Assembly (NCBI RefSeq): GCF_000308595.1
Contig: NZ_BAGA01000077.1
Span: forward strand, 186,001-250,000
Direction: 5' to 3'
Length of the DNA stretch: 64,000 nt
Source of the DNA: Nocardia higoensis NBRC 100133
GTDB taxonomy: Bacteria > Actinomycetota > Actinomycetes > Mycobacteriales > Mycobacteriaceae
The translations under genes and the position numbers were made by a program. The notes beneath the pieces are model-generated. The model had not been told where the DNA came from, did no database searches, and worked only from the letters and a program-made list of their open reading frames with translations. Positions 45,977 through 55,406 of the stretch are shown here, one piece after another. How positions within the stretch are numbered: position 1 is the first letter of the stretch; every line of letters begins with the position of its first letter.

Positions 45977-47398
45977 ATGACGAGCTACCTCTTCCGTGAT
46001 GTCGAATTGCCCGGTGGCCGAGCCGATGTCGCGGTCGCCGGTGATCGCATCGCTGCCATCGCCGGCGGGTTGGACGCCGGAGCCGCCGAAGTGATCGACG
46101 GCCGCGGCGCCCCGTTGCTGCCCGGCCTGCACGATCATCATCTACACCTGCACGCCATCGCCGCCGATGCCGACTCGGTGCGATGCGGTCCGCCCCGCGT
46201 ACGCACCAGCGACGAACTGGCAGCCGCTCTCGCCGCCGCACCGGGGGAGGGGTGGATCAGGGGAGTCGGCTACGTCGAAACCGTCGCGGGCCTGCTCGAT
46301 GCCGCCGCCCTCGACCGTTTCCATGCTCGCCGCCCGGTGCGGATGCAACATCGCAGCGGCGCGCTGTGGATACTCAATTCGGTTGCGTGCGAGGCGGTCC
46401 GGCTGGACACGGCCGATCACCCCGGCGTCGAGCGCGACGACTCCGGTCGTCCCACCGGCCGCGTCTGGCGCGCGGACGCCTGGCTGCGCGAACGTCTGCC
46501 CCGTACCGGCCCACCCTCGTTGACCAGGGTAGGCGCCGACCTGTCCCGGTTCGGGATCACCGGCGTCACCGACGCGACACCCGACCTGCCACCCGCCTCG
46601 TTGTCGGCGCTCCTCGACGCCCACATCTCCGGCGCACTGCCACAGCGTCTGCACCTGCTCGGCGTCCCCGTGGACGATCCTGCCGAGTCGTCGCACCACA
46701 GGACGACCGGCCGCGTATTCCCGGACACGGTGACCATCGGCCCCGGCAAGATCGTCATCGCCGACTCCGACCCCGTCGATTTCGACCGGCTCGCCGCCCT
46801 CGTCCGGCGGGCTCACGCCGCACACCGGCCGGTAGCCGTCCACTGCGTCAGCCGCGTCGCGCTGGTCGTTCTGCTCGCCGTCTTCGACGAGGTCGGCAGC
46901 ATGCCGGGCGACCGGATCGAGCACGGCGCCGTCATCCCCGCCGAGTCGTTCGAGGCCCTGCGCGGCCACGGCCTCACCATCGTCACCCAACCGGGATTCC
47001 TCGCCCATCGCGGCGACGACTACCTGCATCGCGTCGATGCCGAAGACCTCCCCGACCTGTACCGCTGCCGCTCGCTGCTGAGCGAGGGCATTGCGCTGGC
47101 ACTGTCGAGCGACGCCCCGTACGGCCCGCTGAACCCGTGGTCGGTGATGGCGGCCGCCGAGGCCCGGCGCGCACCCACCGGCGAAATCCTCGGTGAGCCG
47201 GAACAACTCACCGCATCCGAGGCCCTGAGCGGCTACCTCACCCCGCTCGACGACCCCGGCGGGCGTCCCCGGACGATCCGCGTCGGTGAGCCCGCCGACC
47301 TGGTGCTGCTCGATCGACCGCTCGCCGAGGCCGCCCGGCCGGGAGCCGACCCGGTGCGCTGCACGATGATTCGGGGCAGGATCCGGTATCGGCGATGA
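45977..47398 (+). CDS. Amidohydrolase-3 family metal-dependent hydrolase
   Basis: 473 residues. Composite beta-sandwich plus TIM barrel: the metal site LPGLHDHHLHLHAI, then VAVHCVSR, DRIEHGAVI and ALSSDAPYGPLNPW supply the remaining His/Asp ligands; the C-terminal GEPADLVLLDRPL closes the sandwich. It hydrolyses an amide, imide or cyclic ester; substrate unknown. The ATG at 45977 is the first in frame after the CaiB-type gene. Converges on glutamate decarboxylase with a 16-nt gap. Confidence 0.88.
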   Translation: MTSYLFRDVELPGGRADVAVAGDRIAAIAGGLDAGAAEVIDGRGAPLLPGLHDHHLHLHAIAADADSVRCGPPRVRTSDELAAALAAAPGEGWIRGVGYVETVAGLLDAAALDRFHARRPVRMQHRSGALWILNSVACEAVRLDTADHPGVERDDSGRPTGRVWRADAWLRERLPRTGPPSLTRVGADLSRFGITGVTDATPDLPPASLSALLDAHISGALPQRLHLLGVPVDDPAESSHHRTTGRVFPDTVTIGPGKIVIADSDPVDFDRLAALVRRAHAAHRPVAVHCVSRVALVVLLAVFDEVGSMPGDRIEHGAVIPAESFEALRGHGLTIVTQPGFLAHRGDDYLHRVDAEDLPDLYRCRSLLSEGIALALSSDAPYGPLNPWSVMAAAEARRAPTGEILGEPEQLTASEALSGYLTPLDDPGGRPRTIRVGEPADLVLLDRPLAEAARPGADPVRCTMIRGRIRYRR

Positions 47399-47414
47399 CC
47401 ATCGCCACGCGAAT

Positions 47415-48812
47415 TCACGTTCCGTGGGCGAAGTTCGCCGTTTCGGCGCCGTGCTGCGGCCGGTCCTGAGCGCGCAACCGCGGAATGACGCGCGCGAGCG
47501 CCTCGAGCAGAAGCTCGGCCATATCGTGGCTGAACCCGTTGCGCACCACGATCCGCAGGACGGCCAGATCCTCGCGGTTCCCGGGAAAGGTGTAGGCCGG
47601 AACCAGCCAGCCCTGCTCGCGCAGCGCGGCCGACACATCGAACACCGAATAGCCGGTCTCGACCTCGGCGAGGGTGAAGGCGAAGACGGGGAGTTCGCTG
47701 CCGTCGGTCAGCAGGCGGAACGGCCCCATCGCCGCGATGGCTCCGGAGAGTTGGGTGGCGACATCGCGGCAGTACTGCTGGACGCGGGTATAGCCGCTGC
47801 GCCCCAGCCGCAGGAAGTTGTAGTACTGGGCGACCACCTGAGCGCCCGGACGGGAGAAATTGAGGGCGAAGGTCGGCATCTCCCCGCCGAGATAGTTGAC
47901 GCGAAAGACCAGGTCGTCGGGCAGGGCGTCGGTGTCGCGCCAGACCACCCAGCCGACGCCGGGATAGACGAGGCCGTACTTGTGGCCGGAGGTATTGATG
48001 GAGGCCACGCGGGGCAGCTGGAAATCCCAGGTCAGGTCCGGGTCGCAGAAGGGGGCGATCATCGCGCCCGAGGCGCCGTCGACATGGACGGGGATGTCCC
48101 AGCCTTCCCGCTGTTGCAGGTCGTCGAGCGCGGCGCAGATCTCGGCGACCGGTTCGTAGCTGCCGTCGAAGGTCGACCCGAGCACGGCGACCACCCCGAT
48201 GGTGTTCTCGTCGCAATGCGGCAGCGCCGATTCGGCGGTGAGGTGGTAGCGATCGCCCTCCATCGGGACCAAGCGGGCTTCGACATCCCAGTAATTGGCG
48301 AACTTCTCCCAGCACACCTGCACATCGGCGCCCATCACCAGGTTGGGCCGATCGGCGGGCAGCCTCGCCGCGCGCCGGCGATGTTGCCAACGCCGCTTCA
48401 TCGCCAGCCCCGCGAGCATGCAGGCTTCGCTGGAACCGGTGGTCGAACAGCCCGGTGCGTGTTCGGGATCGCCCGCGTGCCACAGATCGGCGAGCATGCG
48501 CACGCAGCGTTGCTCGAGGTCGGCGGTGCGCGGGTACTCGTCCTTGTCGATCATGTTCTTGTCGGCGCACTCGGCCATCAGCACCCGAGCGGTCGGTTCC
48601 ATCCACGTGGTGACGAAGGTGGCCAGATTCAGCCGGGCATTCCCGTCGAGCATCAGTTCGTCGTGCACCACCTGGTAGGCGATGTCGTTGTCGAGCTCAC
48701 CTTCGGGCATCCGGTTGCGCGGCACGGAGATCGGCTCACGGGAGAAGATCGGATTGACCGAGACCTCGCTGCGGCTCTGGTCCTGACGGAAGGAAGGGTG
48801 CGACAACGGCAT
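47415..48812 (-). CDS. gadB: Glutamate decarboxylase (PLP-dependent)
   Basis: 465 residues, the normal size. The pyridoxal lysine lies in INTSGHKYGLVYPGVGWVVW; VHVDGASGAMIAPF supplies the cofactor aspartate; PGCSTTGSSEACMLAGLAMK binds phosphate. It converts glutamate to GABA and CO2, consuming a proton, so it serves acid resistance. No antiporter gene (gadC) is adjacent. The N-terminus (SRSEVSVNPIFSREP...) resembles other GadB proteins. The upstream region holds two hairpins belonging to the next gene. Confidence 0.95.
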   Translation of the reverse strand: MPLSHPSFRQDQSRSEVSVNPIFSREPISVPRNRMPEGELDNDIAYQVVHDELMLDGNARLNLATFVTTWMEPTARVLMAECADKNMIDKDEYPRTADLEQRCVRMLADLWHAGDPEHAPGCSTTGSSEACMLAGLAMKRRWQHRRRAARLPADRPNLVMGADVQVCWEKFANYWDVEARLVPMEGDRYHLTAESALPHCDENTIGVVAVLGSTFDGSYEPVAEICAALDDLQQREGWDIPVHVDGASGAMIAPFCDPDLTWDFQLPRVASINTSGHKYGLVYPGVGWVVWRDTDALPDDLVFRVNYLGGEMPTFALNFSRPGAQVVAQYYNFLRLGRSGYTRVQQYCRDVATQLSGAIAAMGPFRLLTDGSELPVFAFTLAEVETGYSVFDVSAALREQGWLVPAYTFPGNREDLAVLRIVVRNGFSHDMAELLLEALARVIPRLRAQDRPQHGAETANFAHGT

Positions 48813-48926
48813 GGCGACTCCTGGTCTCGGCTACCGGTCCGGGTGACGCGGGCGTCCGGGCCGTGCAGGCCCGGCGGCCGGTGGGGGACCGGGCGCGCTC
48901 CGCACCACTGACTGGTGACAGTACTC

Positions 48927-48950
48927 CGGCCGATCCCCGGAGATCGGCCG
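48927..48950 (-). terminator. Second hairpin after the HSL-type hydrolase gene
   Basis: CGGCCGATC-cccgga-GATCGGCCG, a perfect 9-bp stem 46 nt past the hydrolase stop and upstream of gadB. No T-tract. Confidence 0.5.
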
Positions 48951-48965
48951 ACGAACTGGCGTGTT

Positions 48966-48991
48966 GCCCGCCGCCGGAGTGGGCGGCGGGC
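48966..48991 (-). terminator. Hairpin directly after the HSL-type hydrolase stop
   Basis: GCCCGCCGCC-ggagtg-GGCGGCGGGC, a perfect 10-bp stem starting 5 nt past the stop codon. With the next hairpin it forms a tandem terminator. Confidence 0.6.
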
Positions 48992-48995
48992 CGGT

Positions 48996-49982
48996 TCAGC
49001 GACCCGATTCTGCTCGTCGCGCGCCTGCCTGCACCTGATCGCGCAGGAAGGCGAGGATCTGCGCGCGCGCCGGTTGCGCCGCCGCGACCAATCCCGGCAT
49101 GCTCAGGAAGGAGTGCGTCGCCCGCGGGTGACGCCGCAGTGTCACGTCGACTCCCGCTCGGCGCAGACGCTCGGCGTAGGCGGGGGACTGGTCTTCGAGC
49201 GTGTCCAAGCCCGCGGAGACGATGAGGGCCGGTGCCACGCCCGCGAGGTCGGCGATGTGGATCGGGGAGATCTCGCGAGCGTCGAAGGACGCGGGCAGCG
49301 CCATTCGCCGCGCCGCCCGGCAGTTGGCCGGGGTGGCGGTCGGGCTGTCGGCGTTCTCGGTGAACGAGGGGTAGTCGAAGGCGCCGGTGGTCCAGTCGAG
49401 CTGCGGATTCACCAGAACCTGAGCCCGCACCGACAGCCCGAGGTCGACGGCGCCGATGGCGGTCAGCGCGGCCAGGGTTGCGCCCGCGCTCGAGCCGAGC
49501 AGGACGATGCGGGCGGGATCTGCACCCCACTCCGCCGCCCGGTCGGCGAGCAGAGGCGCGGCCTCGTACGCGTCCCGGACTGCGGCGGGGATCGGATGTT
49601 CCGGGGCGAGCCGGTAGTCGAGCGAGACGACCACGGCGGGGGAGTGCGCCGCCAGATGACTGAGCAACCAGTCGTCCTGGCGGGGCTCGCCACCGACGAA
49701 TCCGCCGCCGTGGAAGGCGATCACCAGGGGCAGCGGGGTATCGGCGTGCTCCGGCAGGTAGACGCGCACGCTCAGCTCTCGGCCCGGGAGACCGAGCGGG
49801 TGGGTGCTGATCCGTGCGCGGCGATCGGGCCTGCCGGTGACGAGCCTGCCGACGGGTGACAGCAGTGTGCGGTGTTGCGCTTCGCGGAATTCGACGAGCT
49901 GGTCCGGGGTGATGGAATCCCAGTCCGGCTGGGACGCCAGGACGCTCAGCAGCCGCATTCGCAAGGGAAGTGTGCCTCTCAT
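48996..49982 (-). CDS. HSL-family alpha/beta-hydrolase (esterase)
   Basis: 328 residues. The oxyanion motif FHGGGFVGG, nucleophile GSSAGAT, acid Asp in GLDTLEDQ and His in ATHSFLSM define a hormone-sensitive-lipase-type carboxylesterase. The substrate is probably a short- to medium-chain ester. I use the ATG at 49982; a GTG 15 codons upstream is an alternative and neither has a strong ribosome-binding site. Followed by two tandem hairpins; single-gene unit. Confidence 0.9.
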   Translation of the reverse strand: MRGTLPLRMRLLSVLASQPDWDSITPDQLVEFREAQHRTLLSPVGRLVTGRPDRRARISTHPLGLPGRELSVRVYLPEHADTPLPLVIAFHGGGFVGGEPRQDDWLLSHLAAHSPAVVVSLDYRLAPEHPIPAAVRDAYEAAPLLADRAAEWGADPARIVLLGSSAGATLAALTAIGAVDLGLSVRAQVLVNPQLDWTTGAFDYPSFTENADSPTATPANCRAARRMALPASFDAREISPIHIADLAGVAPALIVSAGLDTLEDQSPAYAERLRRAGVDVTLRRHPRATHSFLSMPGLVAAAQPARAQILAFLRDQVQAGARRAESGR

Positions 49983-50142
49983 GCCGTCGATCGTCGCGCC
50001 GGCCCGGTGTGCCGCGCGTCCGTCCACCGGCGTCGGCTCCTACGGGATCGCGCGTAGCGCAGGATGTTTCGCGTACGCCCGTTGTCGTAGTCGGCGCCGC
50101 GCGTCGGACGCCGGCTCGGCCGCTCGACCGATCGCGGGGCCG

Positions 50143-50805
50143 TCACGAAACCAGGCCGGTCCGATAGGCGATCACGACGAGCTGGGCGCGATCACGCGCA
50201 CCGAGTTTGATCATCGCCCGGCTGACATGCGTGCGCGCGGTGGCCGGGCTGAGGAACAGGGCGGCGCCGATTTCCGCGTTGTTCATGCCCTGCCCGACCA
50301 GGGCGAGCACTTCGCGTTCCCGATCGGTCAGCACCGCCAGCCGTTCCTGCCCGGATTCGGCGACTTCGCGCTGCGCTGTGATCCGGCCGATGAGCCGACG
50401 GGTGACCCGGGGTGCGAGCAGCGCCTCGCCTGCGGCGATGACCCGGATGGCGTGCAGGAGTTCGGCGGGACCCGCGTCCTTGAGCAGGAAGCCGCTCGCG
50501 CCCGCCTGCAGGGCGTCGAAGACGTTCTCGTCGGTGTCGTAGGTGGTCAGGATGAGAACCTTCACCTGTTCGAGCCCGACGGTTTCCGCTATCCGGGCGG
50601 TCGCCTCGATGCCGTCCAGCCGGGGCATGCGGATGTCCATGAGCACGACATCGGGACGGACGGCGCGCGCCTGGTCGACGGCTTCGGCGCCGTCGACGGC
50701 CTCGCCGACCACCGTGATGTCGTCTTCCAGGTCGAGCAGGACCTTGAAGCCGGAGCGCACCAGATGCTCGTCGTCGGCGAGCAGCACCTTGATCGCGGGA
50801 TTCAC
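50143..50805 (-). CDS. NarL/LuxR-family response regulator
   Basis: 220 residues. Receiver domain with LLADDEHLVRSGFKVLLDLE, the phosphoacceptor aspartate in PDVVLMDIRMP, Thr in LILTTYDTDENV and Lys in FLLKDAGP; LuxR helix-turn-helix with LTDREREVLALVGQGMNNAE and TARTHVSRAMIKL. Start uncertain between GTGs at 50805 and 50814. It is paired with the histidine kinase 22 nt upstream; target genes unknown. Confidence 0.93.
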   Translation of the reverse strand: MNPAIKVLLADDEHLVRSGFKVLLDLEDDITVVGEAVDGAEAVDQARAVRPDVVLMDIRMPRLDGIEATARIAETVGLEQVKVLILTTYDTDENVFDALQAGASGFLLKDAGPAELLHAIRVIAAGEALLAPRVTRRLIGRITAQREVAESGQERLAVLTDREREVLALVGQGMNNAEIGAALFLSPATARTHVSRAMIKLGARDRAQLVVIAYRTGLVS

Positions 50806-50827
50806 GGCTTCCACGCAACCACAGCGA

Positions 50828-52042
50828 TCACCGGCTCGACGAGACCGGGCTGAGCGGCAGCCGAGCCACGACCTCGAATCCGCCGTTCGGATGTGGGCGC
50901 GCGTCGAGTTCGCCGCCGAGCAGCCGGCAGCGTTCACGCATGCCGATGATCCCCCGTCCCGGCGCGGTCGTCCCCGCGGCACGGGCGGTGTTGCCGGGCG
51001 AGCCGCCGTCGTCGATCACCCGAATCCGCAGGTCGTCGACGCCGGGCTCGAGCGTGACCGTCACCCGGGTCGGACCGACATGCCGGATCACATTCGTGAG
51101 GGATTCCTGCACGATCCGATACGCCGCGCCACCCACAGCGCTCGGCAGCGGTGCGACCGGCGGCGTCTGCTCGAGGGCGACGTCGAGCCCGGCGTCCCTG
51201 GCCTTGCCGGTGAGTTCGTGGATCCGGTCGAGCCCCGGATACGGTTCGCGATCGTCGCCGTCGCGCAGCACACCGAGGATCGCCCGCATCTCCCGCAGCG
51301 CACGCGAACTCGTCTGCTCGATGGTGCGCAGGGCTTCGCGCGCCTGCTCCGGGCGTTTGTCGAGCACATGCGCGGTGACGCCGGACTGCACATTGATGAC
51401 GGCGATCGCGTGGGCGACCGTGTCGTGGACCTCGCGGGCGATGCGCAGCCGTTCGGCGTCCACCCGTGCCCTGGCCTCCTCCTCACGCGAGCGTTCCGCG
51501 AGCTCGGCGCGCTGCTGCGCCTCGGTGGCGATGACCCGGCGGGAGCGGACGTTCTCTCCCAGGGCCGTGCTGATGACCGAGGCGCCGATCCGGAAGAACA
51601 CCCAGCCGATGGCCGACACCGGCTCGACGTCCGCCCCCGCGATCAGCCAACCCACGGACAGGATCGAAATACCTGTGCCCGCGATGATCAGCGAGCGGCG
51701 ACCGTCACCGTAGGCGGCGAGGGTGTAGAGCGCGACGAACAGCGCCAGATAGGACATTCGATCGGGGAAGTCGAACCCGAAATAGACCAGGCTGGCGACC
51801 GCGGTGATCGCGAATACCGCGACGGGAGTGCTGCGGCGGGCCGCGATGGACAGTCCGCTGACGATCAGCAGGGCGTAGCCGATCGCCGACACGGGCGTCG
51901 AGGGCGGTTCGACCGGGACGGTGACCATCGCGCCGAGCACCTGCATCACCGTGACGAACACCGCCAGGGCCACATCGGGGAGCCAACCGGGCCGCCGTGA
52001 GAACCGGACGAACAGTTCCCGCATCGGCGCCCGCTGCTCCAT
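50828..52042 (-). CDS. Sensor histidine kinase (HisKA_3 type)
   Basis: 404 residues from the ATG at 52042 (an upstream in-frame start would add 42 unlikely residues). Five or so hydrophobic spans fill residues 15-170 with no large outside loop, followed by a short coiled linker. The H-box is RIAREVHDTVAHAIAVINVQ, the N-box ESLTNVIRHVG, and the ATP lid has APGRGIIGMRER. Typical of NarL-type kinases sensing membrane or intracellular cues. Partner of the downstream response regulator. Confidence 0.92.
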   Translation of the reverse strand: MEQRAPMRELFVRFSRRPGWLPDVALAVFVTVMQVLGAMVTVPVEPPSTPVSAIGYALLIVSGLSIAARRSTPVAVFAITAVASLVYFGFDFPDRMSYLALFVALYTLAAYGDGRRSLIIAGTGISILSVGWLIAGADVEPVSAIGWVFFRIGASVISTALGENVRSRRVIATEAQQRAELAERSREEEARARVDAERLRIAREVHDTVAHAIAVINVQSGVTAHVLDKRPEQAREALRTIEQTSSRALREMRAILGVLRDGDDREPYPGLDRIHELTGKARDAGLDVALEQTPPVAPLPSAVGGAAYRIVQESLTNVIRHVGPTRVTVTLEPGVDDLRIRVIDDGGSPGNTARAAGTTAPGRGIIGMRERCRLLGGELDARPHPNGGFEVVARLPLSPVSSSR

Positions 52043-52164
52043 GCGGCGATCGTACGACACCCGTCGTGCCGAAATCGCCCGCGCACAAGCGTGAACGACT
52101 ACGTCGCACGACGTATCCGTCTCCGACGTCACTACGCACCTCCGCGTAGCCGGGAAGAGAGAAC

Positions 52165-52198
52165 ACATAGCTATATAGATATTGCGATCTAACTATGT
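52165..52198. promoter_or_regulatory. AT-rich dyad upstream of the fabG-like gene
   Basis: ACATAG...CTATGT flank a 22-nt AT-rich centre containing CTATATAG and ATCTAACTAT. In a 246-nt divergent region between the histidine kinase and the fabG-like gene it is the only AT-rich block and probably holds a promoter and an operator. Confidence 0.4.
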
Positions 52199-52288
52199 AA
52201 GTCACCCGGCCGAGATATGCCCGGTGGGTCGCGGTAGGAGGGCGTATGGCAATGATGATCGAGAGACTCTCTTCGAAAGGACGCATTC

Positions 52289-53050
52289 ATGAGTCAGAAC
52301 ACTTCCAAGGTCGCCATCGTCACCGGTGCCGCCCGCGGCATCGGCGCGGCCATCGCCACCCGGCTGGCTTCGGACGGTTTCGCGGTCGCGGTGCTCGATC
52401 TCGACGAACAGGCTTGTCAGCCGGTCGTCGACCGGATCGAGGCCGACGGCGGCAGGGCGGTGGCGATCGGCGCCGACGTCTCCGACGAGGAATCGGTCAC
52501 CGCGGCGGTGGACCGGGTCGTGCAGCAGCTCGGCGCGCCGGTCGCGCTGGTGAACAACGCCGGCATCACCCGCGACAACCTGCTGTTCAAGATGAGCACG
52601 GGGGAGTGGGACGCGGTCATGAACGTGCACCTGCGCGGCTCTTTCCTGATGAGCCGCGCCACCCAGAAGCACATGGCCGAGGCAGGCTGGGGCCGGATCG
52701 TGAACCTGTCGAGCGTCTCGGCGCTGGGCAACCGCGGCCAGGCCAACTACTCCGCCGCCAAGGCCGGCCTGCAGGGCTTCACCAAGACGCTGGCTATCGA
52801 ACTCGGCCGCTTCGGCGTGACCGTCAACGCGATCGCGCCCGGCTTCATCGACACCGACATGACCGCGGCCACCGCCGCCCGCATCGGCATGGACTTCGAG
52901 GATCTGAAAGCCGCTGCGGCCAAGGAGATTCCGGTGCAGCGGGTCGGCCTGCCCGAGGACATCGCCGCCGCGGTCTCCTACTTCTTCCGCGAGGAAGCCG
53001 GTTTCGTCTCCGGCCAGGTCCTCTACGTCGCCGGCGGCCCCCGGGCCTGA
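52289..53050 (+). CDS. fabG: FabG-like 3-oxoacyl reductase (SDR)
   Basis: 253 residues. TGAARGIGAAIATRL, LVNNAGITRDNLLFKMS, catalytic Ser in NLSSVSALGNRG and NYSAAKAGL; the ITRDNL(L)-x-K-M block is characteristic of FabG-type beta-ketoacyl reductases. The ATG follows AAAGGA. It stands alone, not within a fatty-acid synthase operon, so a role in acyl-CoA breakdown or polyester/secondary metabolism is possible. NADPH use is inferred from the family. Confidence 0.9.
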   Translation: MSQNTSKVAIVTGAARGIGAAIATRLASDGFAVAVLDLDEQACQPVVDRIEADGGRAVAIGADVSDEESVTAAVDRVVQQLGAPVALVNNAGITRDNLLFKMSTGEWDAVMNVHLRGSFLMSRATQKHMAEAGWGRIVNLSSVSALGNRGQANYSAAKAGLQGFTKTLAIELGRFGVTVNAIAPGFIDTDMTAATAARIGMDFEDLKAAAAKEIPVQRVGLPEDIAAAVSYFFREEAGFVSGQVLYVAGGPRA

Positions 53051-53375
53051 CGCCGCGGAATCGCTGGTTCAGCTATCAGTGGGTTACCATGCCGTCTGCC
53101 GTGTCGCATCGGACCGGGCCCGGTCGGGACAGGACCTCGTGCGCCCGGGCGCGACGGCGCTGCGGCCGGGTGATCGGGTTGCCGGTCCGCCCACGGTGAG
53201 GGAGCATCCCGTCGCCGGCTCGATTCTTCGGGACATGCCGCATCGATGCCGTCACCACGGGTATCCACCCCGTCGGTGAGGCGTCGTGGCGGGCGCTGCG
53301 CGGGCAACGGCGACCGGGGCGGTGTGGTCGGCACGGAATGGTTCGGGAAGTACGTCTGGTTGGGAGTGGTCGGAG
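53051..53375. other. 325-base gene-free stretch between fabG-like gene and mscL
   Basis: No supportable gene on either strand; a long minus-strand open frame through here is an antisense shadow of mscL and its flank. No clear hairpin or repeat noticed. It should hold the mscL promoter. Confidence 0.5.
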
Positions 53376-53888
53376 TTGTTGAAGAGTCTGCAGGGGTTCA
53401 AGGACTTCCTGATGCGCGGGAACGTCATCGACCTCGCGGTGGCGGTCGTGATCGGCACCGCCTTCACCGCCGTGGTGACCGCGGTGACCAAGGGAATCAT
53501 CACCCCGCTGCTCGCCGTCATCGGCGGCCCCGACGAGCTCGGCCTCGGCTTCCGGATCGTCCCCGGTAAGGACTCCACCTTCGTGGAGGTCGGCCCGATC
53601 ATCACCGCGATCGTGAACTTCGTGATCGTGGCGGCCGTCCTCTACTTCGTCCTGATCCTGCCCATGCGGCACCTGACCAACCGGTTCGGCACCAAGAAGG
53701 TCGCCGAGCCCACCGAGGTCGAACTGCTCATCGAGATCCGCGATCTGCTCGCCCAGCGCGACGAGGCGATCGAGGCCGAGCACGCCGCGAACCAGCGCAT
53801 CGAGCGCGAGCACGACACCAGCAGCCCGGCGACCGGCACGCCCGCCGACGGTCGTGGCGAGGACGAGAAGGTCGCCAGCCGGTACTGA
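53376..53888 (+). CDS. mscL: Large-conductance mechanosensitive channel MscL
   Basis: 170 residues. After a short amphipathic helix (SLQGFKDFLMRGNVIDLAVA), the pore helix VIGTAFTAVVTAVTKGIITP is typical, followed by a periplasmic loop, a second span (IITAIVNFVIVAAVLYFVLI) and a charged C-terminal helix. It releases solutes under osmotic downshock. The likely start is the TTG at 53376 with GGGAG 9 nt upstream; no ATG/GTG fits the conserved N-terminus. The C-terminal tail (after residue 120) is longer than in E. coli. A strong terminator follows. Confidence 0.95.
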   Translation: MLKSLQGFKDFLMRGNVIDLAVAVVIGTAFTAVVTAVTKGIITPLLAVIGGPDELGLGFRIVPGKDSTFVEVGPIITAIVNFVIVAAVLYFVLILPMRHLTNRFGTKKVAEPTEVELLIEIRDLLAQRDEAIEAEHAANQRIEREHDTSSPATGTPADGRGEDEKVASRY

Positions 53889-53898
53889 AGCGATTGTC

Positions 53899-53938
53899 AA
53901 CGGGTGGTCCGGGCGCGGTTTCGCCCGGACCACCCGTT
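53899..53938 (+). terminator. Strong hairpin terminator of mscL
   Basis: AACGGGTGGTCCGGGCG and CGCCCGGACCACCCGTT form a perfect 17-bp stem with a 6-nt loop, 10 nt after the mscL stop, followed by GTCTTTC. Confidence 0.85.
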
Positions 53939-54175
53939 GTCTTTCGGGGTAAGCGCGCCCGCATCTCCCCCCGGATCGGCGCGGCCGGATATCCACCCGG
54001 CGCGCGGCATCCCTGACCGCCGACCCGTTCGATCCCGCATAGCCGCAATCGCGCGCTGCGGCGATTCCGGCAGCGTTTCACTCGGGCTGAAGGCAATGCT
54101 GGTCGAGCCCGGCGGCGGATGGTGTCATCGGTGTGCTCACTCACGGTTGTGACCGGGAACTGAGGAGACCACCGC

Positions 54176-55405
54176 ATGTCGAACGCAGTTCAGCAGGCCG
54201 GGCCACCGGACCCGCCTGTCACCGCCGTTCCCGTACTCACCAGCGAGCAGGCCCTCGATGCCGCCGCCCGGCTCGCGGCGGACTTCACCGAGCACGCGGC
54301 CGAACGAGATGCCCAGCGCATCCTGCCCAGGACCGAACTCGACCGGCTGGCGGGATCCGGCCTGCTCGCCATCACCGTCCCTGCCGAATACGGCGGCGCG
54401 GGCCTCCCGGTGACCACCGTCGTCGAAGTGGTCCGGCTGCTCTCCCGAGCCGACCCGAATATCGGCCAGATCCCGCACAGTCATTTCGTCTACGTCGGAC
54501 ACCTCCGGCGCCAGGGCACCCGAGCCCAGTGCGAGCGACTGTTCGGCCAGGTGCTGGCCGGAAAGCGGTTCGGCAACGCGCAATCCGAGGCCGGGACGAA
54601 GCACGTGCGCGACATCCGCACGACCCTGCATCCCGACGGCGCGCGGCGCTGGCGGCTGAGCGGGCGCAAGGCGTATGCGACCGGCGCGCTGCTCGCCGAC
54701 TGGATCCCGGTGCTGGCGCATCGCGGGGCGGACGGCCCGCTCGTCGTCGCCTGGGTGGAGCGCCGAGCCGACGGCGTGGATGTGATCGACGACTGGCGCG
54801 GACTCGGCCAACGGACCACCGCCAGCGGCAGCGTCGTTCTCACCGACGTACTCGTCACCGACGACCTGATCACTCCGTACGCGGCGACCTTCGACGGGCC
54901 GCAGACCTACGGCGCTTTCGCCCAGGCCCTGCACGCCGCCATCGACGCGGGCATCGCACGGGCCGCCCTCACCGACGCCGCGCAGTTCGTCCGCGAGTCG
55001 AGCCGGCCCTATCCCGACGCGGGCGTCGATCGCGCCGCGGCCGACCCGCTCGTGATCCACACCTTCGGCGAATTGGAACTGTCGATCCGGGCCGCCGAGG
55101 CCCTGCTCGCCGAAGCCGCGCGCAGCATCGACCATGCCGACGCGGCCCTGACCGACCGCAGCGCCACGGCGGCCGGCCTCGCGACGGCCGCCGCACGCGC
55201 CGCCACCACCCACGCCGCGCTGTCGGCGAGCTCCAAGCTGTTCGAGGTGAGCGGTACCCGCGCCGCCGCCGGCGACCGCAACCTCGACCGGCACTGGCGC
55301 AACGCCCGCACCCACACCCTGCACGACCCCGTCGCCTGGAAGATCCAGCACCTCGGCCGCTGGGCCGTCGACGGCACCCCGCCACCCAACCACGGACAGG
55401 TATGA
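54176..55405 (+). CDS. SfnB/DszC-like flavin-dependent acyl-CoA-dehydrogenase-fold monooxygenase
   Basis: 409 residues of the acyl-CoA dehydrogenase fold but lacking acyl-CoA motifs and the catalytic Glu. Blocks ADPNIGQIPHSHFVYV, GNAQSEAG and WRLSGRKAYATGALLADWIP, plus the ending HDPVAWKIQHLGRWAVDG, fit the SfnB family (sulfur-acquisition oxidoreductase). With the SsuD-type gene 1 nt downstream it probably oxidises or desulfurises an organosulfur compound using reduced flavin. The ATG follows GAGGAGACC. No flavin reductase is adjacent, so reduced flavin must come from elsewhere. Confidence 0.88.
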   Translation: MSNAVQQAGPPDPPVTAVPVLTSEQALDAAARLAADFTEHAAERDAQRILPRTELDRLAGSGLLAITVPAEYGGAGLPVTTVVEVVRLLSRADPNIGQIPHSHFVYVGHLRRQGTRAQCERLFGQVLAGKRFGNAQSEAGTKHVRDIRTTLHPDGARRWRLSGRKAYATGALLADWIPVLAHRGADGPLVVAWVERRADGVDVIDDWRGLGQRTTASGSVVLTDVLVTDDLITPYAATFDGPQTYGAFAQALHAAIDAGIARAALTDAAQFVRESSRPYPDAGVDRAAADPLVIHTFGELELSIRAAEALLAEAARSIDHADAALTDRSATAAGLATAAARAATTHAALSASSKLFEVSGTRAAAGDRNLDRHWRNARTHTLHDPVAWKIQHLGRWAVDGTPPPNHGQV

Positions 55406-55406
55406 G

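Noticed and set aside
53076..53996. Minus-strand open frame across mscL
   Set aside because: Antisense to a well-supported MscL channel; no ribosome-binding site or motif.
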